Below, in pieces: positions 56,752 through 64,000 of a stretch of DNA of 64,000 nucleotides (its first letter is position 1; each line of letters opens with the position of its first letter). Both the position numbers and the translations under genes were made by a program. The stretch covers positions 17,570,346-17,634,345 of the forward strand of contig NC_051434.1 of assembly GCF_001649575.2 (NCBI RefSeq), in the 5' to 3' direction. The DNA is from Kryptolebias marmoratus (lineage: Eukaryota; Chordata; Actinopteri; Cyprinodontiformes; Rivulidae). The notes below the pieces were generated by a model. It did no database searches and was not told where the DNA came from. It saw nothing but the letters and a program-made list of their open reading frames with translations.

Positions 56752-59700
56752 GGGTCAAAATGTGGAACACGACTGCAACTAGGTTAAAAACAGCCTTAAA
56801 GACAGCTCACATTTTCTGCTTCAGTGTTATCTGGGTTCAGCCTATTGTTTGAGACTGGGAGGGCAGACCACACAGTAAGTGCCCAGCTGCACCTGTACGA
56901 GCAAAGGGAACCGCACTGTATGCATGACCTATCTTACTGTCTCTGTCCTCATCCTACAGGGATATTAAGATTGTCTGATTGCCGGTCCGCGATTGTTGAA
57001 TCTAGTGAGATTGCTGTTGGAGTTTCTAGGCAAAGCACCAACCAGATTCCAGATACTTTCAGATTCACTAAGATGAACAAAAGCTTCCAGGGGGTTTAGG
57101 ATAGGTTGTCAGGGAAAATGTGGACACCTTCGATTTACTACCAATCCTGTGATCTCACAGAAAAGGAGACAGCAAAGGACTGATGACATTCTAGCACATA
57201 AATATGGATACAAATGAGCAAGGAGGAATTTAAAGTCAAACACAAGCCATGTCACATACTCACACTCCTGCACAGTCAAGCACACAATCTAATTGGCCAC
57301 CCCATTAGTAATTTATTAAGCTTGTCCTTGTAAATTTTATCAGGTATCCAGCGAGGGAATAGATTTATTGATTCAGTCTGCATTCATCAGGCCCAGAAAA
57401 CAGACTGAGAGAGAGGGACGAGTGTCAAAGAGGGGCAGCAGGCGAGACACAGAGAGAGAAAGTACATTCATCAGGGTGGACAGCATTGTGCTTCCAAGCG
57501 GCTTTGCATGAGATCAAGCTGGAGTGTGTTCTGATTCCCCCTGGGTCACCGCTATAACCTGCTTCATTCACAATGCTGCCTTTCCTCAGCTCATCAACGT
57601 GCGTATCCCGATCAATGGTTCTCATAAAACACCATCCAGGCTTTGGCTCGGGACATCACATGGGAGAGGGAAAGCACTTCTGTCAAATTTCATCTTAACC
57701 CCAAGGAGCTGCAGATAAGCTGAAGGGCAATCAGATGCGGGCGGGGTCACGGATATGCGGGAAGTAAATTCTAAGAAATTTCAATTTGCCAAACACAGAC
57801 TCTGACAAATTATGTACAATATGTATGAGGTTGTGACCTCATTACTGTACTTCCTCTGGCACACTAGTTTCCAGGCTTTTCTTTTTCTCCCATTTATAAG
57901 GAATAAGTCAGTATCGACTGCACAAATACGCACTGCACGTTCCGAGTGTAATACCATCACTTAGTCTCTGTGACACTTCTACCTTGCCTTATTGCCTAAA
58001 AGAAAAGTTCAGCCATATTAAAGTGGCTTTCAGTGTAAAGGTTCAAAATATTTAATATATTACAGGTTGTAGATAGCTTCTTGAATGGCCTCAGTTTGAG
58101 AAAATTGTATAATTTTGCCCGAACAGATGAGCTAACAACTAGTCCGAACACAGGTAAGAACAAAGTGGATTGCTGCTATTTCAAAATTCAGTCCTCAAAA
58201 TTTCAGGGCAGTTTATGCAAAAGCTATTTTATAGACCTTTACACTGCTTTAAAAGCATAAACTCTTAAATAATAGCATTTGCATGAATCACTGTGAATTT
58301 CTGACAATTTAATCTGTTCTAGGATGGCAGCAATTTGCTTTAGAAGTGGATCCACTGGGACAAGCCATCATCATGTCCATATGATCCAAATTCACCCACT
58401 TCCTATGTGATTTGCTGTCATCTTAACAGAGCTCCAAGCTTCAAATTTTCACAGTAAATGTTAACTCCCTTTTATAGACCTTTACATCACATTACACAAC
58501 TCTTTTTGCATGAATCTTATTTATTCCTGCCAGACGTGACCCATAGAAGCCCTGTATGTATTACGTGACGCTGGTGATGTTGCTATTTAGGCTTGTAAAA
58601 AAAAAACGTTCAAATTTAATGGGAATGAATGTGCAATGAAAAATTGATGGTGAAAAAAAAATGTTTTCTTTACTTGCACTGCTATGAAATTTTGGAGATT
58701 GGAGTTGCTTTAAGATGACAATCCTTTTGGTTTCAGCCATTAGTTCAGCAGTACTTTCAAACCTAATTTCTTAAAACTGAGGCCCCTGAAGAAGCAACCT
58801 ACAACAGCTAAGATACTATTCATAATTACTAAAACACTAAAATCCACTTTAATTCAACTGAACTATTCATTTATCATTTCTTTACTTTTAAAGGAAATAA
58901 TCGCAGTGTTGGTAAAATAATGTGCTTGCTGTACCAGGTTAAATGCTACAGCTTAATCCATCCCCTTTCTAATTAGTTTTCTGTTTGCGATTACCAGCAG
59001 TCAGCCAGAGCCCGAGTGAGAGAAAGAAAGTAAAAATTAAAAGAAAAGAAGAAAAGTTCTAGTTGGCAACAGTGGGAGTAATTGTCGAGTGTTTCTTTGT
59101 GCTACAGTACATACATTCACCTTTGTGGGTGGATGGATGATTTTTCGCACGTGTGGGTGCCTAAGTTAAATCGACGTGACAGCGAGGCGGCTCGACTGTA
59201 AACAGCGGTTTTCTGAATTGCATTAGAGAGTAACACGAACACAAAGCCTCCCCGGTTATTTTGCTTTGGACGTTTGGAAGCAATCTTTTCAGAAAAGAGG
59301 GTAATCAGAAAGACTTTGATCCAAGATCATTTTCCCTCCAGGCATTGCCTTGACTAGTATTGTTCCAGGATTCCCCAGCATGGCTCACTAGGAGGTTAGG
59401 AGACTGCTTGCTGTAAGATTGGCGGAGGAACCGCATGCCTGGGATTTGGGAATATAAATTCCTAATCCCCTGCATGGCTTCCTCCGTCCCTTCTCAGGTT
59501 GGAGCTTGCAGGTTGAGTGGTGAAAACACACATAGGCTAAGATGTATGGACTGAAGTGATAAGACTTGTGGGTGCTTTAAGTCCATTACTGTAAAGATTG
59601 CAACCGTTTAGCCTCAGGCATTTACTACTGTACTCTTTTTCTCAGCTCTAGAAGTATTCATGGATTCATTTAAGAAAGTGTTAAACTACATGTTTGGCAA

Positions 59701-60204
59701 GATGTGTTTCTTTTAAGACCTGAGGACTTCTGTGCTCCTCTCATGAAATAATCTTGTCTGTTTTCATAGCTTTAACTGACTGTGTTTTTTGGAGATAAGT
59801 GATCTTTAAATTATCTTTTAATTGCATTTTTTCCCAATATTGTGTTTTCATTAAAACCACAATAGTCCTAAAGTCAAAGTGTTGAAATTTTTAATTATCC
59901 CAAATTGTACTTCTTTGCTACATCTTGACAACTACATTTAGGTTTTTTATTGTTTGACACAGCATGAAACCACAAAACAAAGCTTTCCTGGAGTGCTGTC
60001 TATGTCCTTACAAATAGAGTTTGCTTGTTATTTTGTTGTTGTTGTTTTTTTTACATACAAACCTAACAAGATCCTGTCTGCAATAGTCCATATTTTTTTA
60101 AAACTGATGGTTATTAACCATTTCAGCCCACAATAAAAATTTAATGGTGACAAGATCAGGATAAACAGAACAGACGTTGAAAAACAAAAACACGAAAAAA
60201 AACA
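56752..60204. other. Unassigned, repeat-poor DNA
   Basis: 57130-57720 and 58920-59500 have mixed composition with TAAT-type motifs (CATTAGTAATTTATTAAGC at 57303) and no recognised repeats. 59434-59475 holds an imperfect palindrome. No exon was recognised. Confidence 0.35.
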
Positions 60205-60275
60205 TACCATACCAGTTTTATTTGTAGAGCACTTTAAACACCCACAGGACCAAAGTGCTATACACATAATAAAAT
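60205..60275 (-). repeat. Retroposon 3' end fragment
   Basis: TTTTATTTGTAGAGCACTTT and ACCAAAGTGCTATACA. Read on the minus strand this is a 'agcactttggt...gtgctctacaaataaaa' end, a motif shared by several fish SINEs and LINEs. Confidence 0.5.
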
Positions 60276-61482
60276 AAACATCAGTCAGAATGAAAGACGG
60301 CTCCAGTGTTGTTGTGGTTTCTAGGACATGCGTAAAATAGGCTGGTACATCATAGTTTCTGCACTTTGACTCCGCACAAATTAAAAATCTCAATTTTGAA
60401 AAGTGCTTTAAAAATGCTGTTTGCCTGTGGACAGGGAGCACAAACACAGCAGAAAATCGTGGTTTTCAAAATAATTGGGTCTAGTGAGGACAGGGCCTAT
60501 ATCGTTTACACATTTTTGTCCATTCGTCCATTTTTTTTTTTGTCTTTTCTTTTTGGTCTTTGAAAAGAATAATGAGTGAAAATAAAACTGAGGTGGGCAT
60601 TGGAGCCAAATTCGGAGGAAAAAGGGAGGACAGGGAAAAAAATAAGATTGATGGAAAAGGAGTGGCAGCAGTCTTTGCTGGTAAGCTTCCCTCCATTGAC
60701 CCTACAGAAGGGGCCCAGCTTCTTCCATCTGCGAGAAATAATCTCTCACAAACACACACTCGGATGTGTAGGAACACACACACAGACACACACCTCCACA
60801 AATAGCCAGGAAAGGGATTAATGATATTCCAACACTTACACACTTTCAGCAAGAATCCATCACTGCAGTTTCTGCAGGAGTCCAGGCATGCCAGTGTGTG
60901 TATGAGTGTGTCACTTTGAAGACTCAAAGTGTCTGTGTGTGTTATGTCTGGGGCACCATATGTTGCCCACAAATTTGTTTTCACCCCCAAAAAAGCCTAT
61001 CCATATGCATATTAAACAGCTTTAATTAAGACCCCTTCTATCCACATGCATACAGTACGCAGATGCACACACACTTCCTGGGAGAGGTAGTGTGATTTCC
61101 GAGCCGCTCTTCACTTGACAGAATACTTGAGAAACAAGTTAATTGACATTGACTATTCATATATACGGAGCATGTTTTCTGGGCTGTGGGCAGATGGTGT
61201 TTGTAAGCTCCCATTAAAACCAGCAGTCAGAATAGAGAAAAATGCTGCCTCAGTCGTGCTCCTCGGTGAGGCTGTCAATCCATGTGGCCAAGACGAAGAA
61301 AACTTTTAATTTCCTCTCTGTGGCGTGCCAAAACAAAATTTTGCAAACGTCTGCTTTGCTTCTAGCTGCTAGCATAATTTTGAAAATCACAGCCTGAATT
61401 GTGTCATAACACTGTTGGAAAACTAAGTATGTGGATGTCTGCAATTCATTGAGGAAAATGCACGAGCGTTTGCATCTCTGGT
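60276..61482. other. Unassigned DNA
   Basis: 60765-60800 is CA-rich. The minus-strand 169-residue frame (60990-60481) crosses CA and T-rich sequence and has no recognised similarity. 61110-61420 is repeat-free and CNE-like. Confidence 0.4.
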
Positions 61483-61590
61483 CAGTGGCGGATACAATCT
61501 CGATACACTGCCATTACGATTCATTAAAGATACATGAGCAGAAACATTGATACAATATGACACAGCCCCTAATTAACATCCAAAATAGTC
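61483..61590. repeat. Family D-like hAT end fragment
   Basis: GGATACAATCTCGATACACTG, ATTACGATTCATTAAAGATAC and TTGATACAATATGACACAGC carry the GATAC/GATTC motifs of hAT-like ends. Weak. Confidence 0.3.
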
Positions 61591-62984
61591 TTTTGTCATG
61601 ATACCATAGATTTCAATAAGTTTTGATTAAACACTCAGAGATTATATAATACAAGATGAGAAAGCAAAGTAACAAGCTAATAATTTAGGCTAATCTTTGA
61701 CTACCTAAGAAAAAATGGCCACTGTTAAGGGTAAATATATTATTTAATGATGTTTGATGCACTCATGTGACCTTTATGCATGTGTTTATATGTTTTTTTA
61801 GTGTTTGTGCAGATTTAGAAATTAAAATAGGGTCTGTGTGGCTCCTCCCTGACGTGCGGAAGTCTGATTGTTCAGGTACAGCAGCAGTATTGTGTCCAGT
61901 GGAGTTTCACACATTTTTGAACTAACCAACTGCTTGGACACAAGGGGAGGCTGGCAGACTCGTTGTTTAATAATTAAATAAATCAGGTTTTATTTGTAGA
62001 AGGACAGGTTTAATCCTGACACTGCATCGGTACTGATCCCACTGTATGGGATAAATGCACATCCGTGAATTGGTTTGTATCCGCCAATCTTCACATCTAT
62101 AAAATAGACCATGCTCTGTACCTCGAATAGTACTTCGGGGCCACGTCCCTCACACTTGAAATACAAAGAAACTGTTTGTCTAAGAGCTTCTAGCCCCCCC
62201 CCCAAAAAAACAAATACAAGCAGCTACTTTTGACAACACCTGCACCATTACAAGTTACAACATTTTTTAATTAAAATGGCTTAGATCAACCAGGTAAGCA
62301 TTGCATTCAGTAATTTACCTGCAGGTAGTTGTATACAAACTCTTGACATAGAATATTTAAATCTTTTTAAAAGATGCTTGTACAAAAGCAAAGAGGGGAC
62401 ATGCTTCAATAAGTCTAGATGACAAATTATTTATCTTCTTATCTTTTTTAATAAAGATTTACTTGTCCCTTCATTGTGAGAGAATGAAGCTTGTTTTCTT
62501 GCAATAACTGGTTCATATATTTATTTATTTTTATGCAGAAAAGACTTTTTTTGTGATAACTAGAAATTAACTTAAAATCACAATTAACCCAGAAGAATTC
62601 AACAAAAAGTACAATAGTTACGCTGGCAATTAATTCAAGCAGAAAATTTCACATCAAGGAACATCCATCCTTGATGTTAGAGATCATCGCAATGTTACAA
62701 CAGTGATACTCGATGATCAGACTGGATGTAACTCAGGAACCACTCATTTTTCACTATGTCTGGAGAAAGCAAGATAACACTATCTTGGTTATCTCAAGAT
62801 TACAAGAAAGTTAACTCATGATCTTGAGAAAATCACATCAAAGTTAATACCAGACAAAAATTAGCAAAATTTTGTCTAGCTAAATGAACGTGGCTAAACA
62901 ATAACTAATCTTATATTATGTATGACATAATCTCTTAGATTTCATTTAGATTATCCCAGCTCATATTTTAGATATTATTGTGTG
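61591..62984. other. Unassigned AT-rich DNA
   Basis: A perfect 10-bp stem with 7-base loop lies at 62651-62677 (ACATCAAGGA...TCCTTGATGT). 62196-62204 is a C-run. Nothing else was recognised. Confidence 0.4.
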
Positions 62985-63085
62985 TTTTGACTTTGTATTT
63001 TTGTGTAAAATGTTGTAAATCACTTTGTATCGCCTTGTTGCTAAAAAATGCTATCTAAATAAATTTGACTTGACTTGACTTGATG
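62985..63085 (+). repeat. Retroposon 3' end with (GACTT)n tail
   Basis: ATCACTTTGTATCGCCTTG and ATGCTATCTAAATAAATTT are followed by repeated GACTT units. Short-repeat tails of this kind mark fish SINE/LINE 3' ends. Confidence 0.55.
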
Positions 63086-63835
63086 TCTGGCAGATATGGT
63101 AAGGATTGCTTCTTTTTCTTTTTTTTCTTTTCTTTTTTTGGGGGAAAATCAGGAACACATGGGAACTATATAAATATATAAAACTAAACATTAGGACTCA
63201 ATCCAAAATAAAGGCTTAAGACGTGAACACGGGTTCTTCTCTGAGGCTTGATTTCTGAATAATTTCTTTTACTTTTAATCTCTACACTGGCCAAGTGGTT
63301 TCCCTCTGATTCCCAGCAAGACAACTCTGCATGTCTAATTTTCTACTCTTGACTATTCTTATTTACAATATTTTATTTGGTGTACCATAATACCCCATTC
63401 AGTGTGATATTTCTATGACTTTATAAATGAATTTAATAAAACAAAGACTGCACAGTGCTTTGATAGCCTCCAGTAATACACAGCTGCATCTGCTGATTAA
63501 TGACAAGAGGCAGACATGATGTAAGGAGGAATCTATGCTAAAAAATAAAAGCATGATTCAGTATGGAATGTAGCGTTTCTGATAACTGGTATCTCTATCA
63601 GCCATGAAATTGACTGTGGCACCTCCAAGTCACACATTTTTGTGTCTGATGGGTAGGCTGTCACTATGGCAACCCAGATTTTGGGGGGTTTGCTGGGTGA
63701 TAACAAGGTGGAGATGTGTTTAAAGAGGGAGGGGGGCTTAGGGATGATGAGGATGGGTGGGCATAGAGGGAAGGAGATGAACTCAAAATTCTGATTTTCT
63801 AGTATTTAAAGTCCCAGTTGTGGTGATTCTGGAGG
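63086..63835. other. Unassigned DNA, G-rich patch
   Basis: 63110-63144 is T-rich. 63718-63775 is purine-rich with G-runs. No gene was recognised. Confidence 0.4.
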
Positions 63836-64000
63836 TTTAGTATTTTTGGTACTTCCCGGTGGGCCGTCTCGACGGCTGATTGGCAGCTCCTCGTCACTCC
63901 CTCTACACCTGTGGCAGATCAGGCTCATCAGAAGGCAGCTGGTACTTAAGGCCGTGGTGGGAACCAGACCAGCGCTGGAGCATTGTTTTGCCTCTGTGGT
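63836..64000 (+). repeat. Possible interspersed repeat, cut by window end
   Basis: CTGATTGGCAGCTCCTCGTC, CACCTGTGGCAGATCAGGCT and AGCTGGTACTTAAGGCC resemble, from recall, a fish LTR-like unit. GCCGTCTCGACGGC (63863-63876) is a small palindrome. There is no second copy in the window to confirm it. Confidence 0.35.

Noticed and set aside
60481..60990. 169-residue minus-strand frame
   Set aside because: It crosses CA and T-rich low-complexity sequence, shows no recognised domain, and the opposite strand is open too. Chance frame.
1..64000. Bacterial-style operons, ribosome-binding sites and terminators
   Set aside because: Repeat content, base composition and lack of coding density show animal nuclear DNA, where these do not apply.

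Overview
The window reads as nuclear DNA of a bony fish, most likely a percomorph teleost. It is AT-rich, full of CA, TA and poly-T tracts, and dense with interspersed repeats of types I know from fish: Tc1 DNA transposons, a tRNA-derived SINE with an ATGG-rich tail, a non-LTR retrotransposon with a similar tail, LTR-like units and several miniature DNA transposons. Family names rest on recall, because no search could be run. A closer placement, for example among killifishes or livebearers, would be a guess.

I find no intact protein-coding gene, no tRNA or rRNA gene and no CRISPR array. Nearly all open frames are short chance frames or lie in repeats. The only frames with recognisable protein similarity are broken transposon pieces: a reverse-transcriptase fragment (10683-11051, minus), a second piece from the 3' part of a similar retrotransposon (28935-29556, plus) and two Tc1 transposase remnants (22233-23923 and 55125-55985). 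The window is best read as intergenic or large-intron DNA.

Layout. 1-8550: mostly unassigned AT-rich DNA with a CA/TA microsatellite and a degenerate hAT-like copy. 8551-11060: a repeat cluster, including an LTR-like unit that carries an apparent assembly error at a single N (9289). 11060-16100: unassigned, partly CNE-like DNA with a 41-base T tract. 15435-18515: nested repeats. 18535-24000: two TTAA-bounded miniature elements and a near full-length Tc1 copy split by an LTR-like insertion. 25565-29556: SINE copies, two strong palindromes and the retrotransposon 3' piece. 31434-36960 and 41084-48450: the densest stretches of one recurrent family (here 'family A'), including two tandem pairs with the same junction. 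37480-41080, 50400-51700, 53030-54480 and 57130-59500: low-repeat, homeodomain-motif-rich DNA resembling vertebrate conserved non-coding elements. 52228-52667: a clean hAT-type miniature element with a long central hairpin. 55125-56751: Tc1 remnant, tRNA-like SINE and a TTAA element. 61480-64000: degenerate repeats and unassigned DNA.

No genes act together here. The useful content is the repeat record (nesting order, target duplications, family structure) and a few candidate regulatory blocks.
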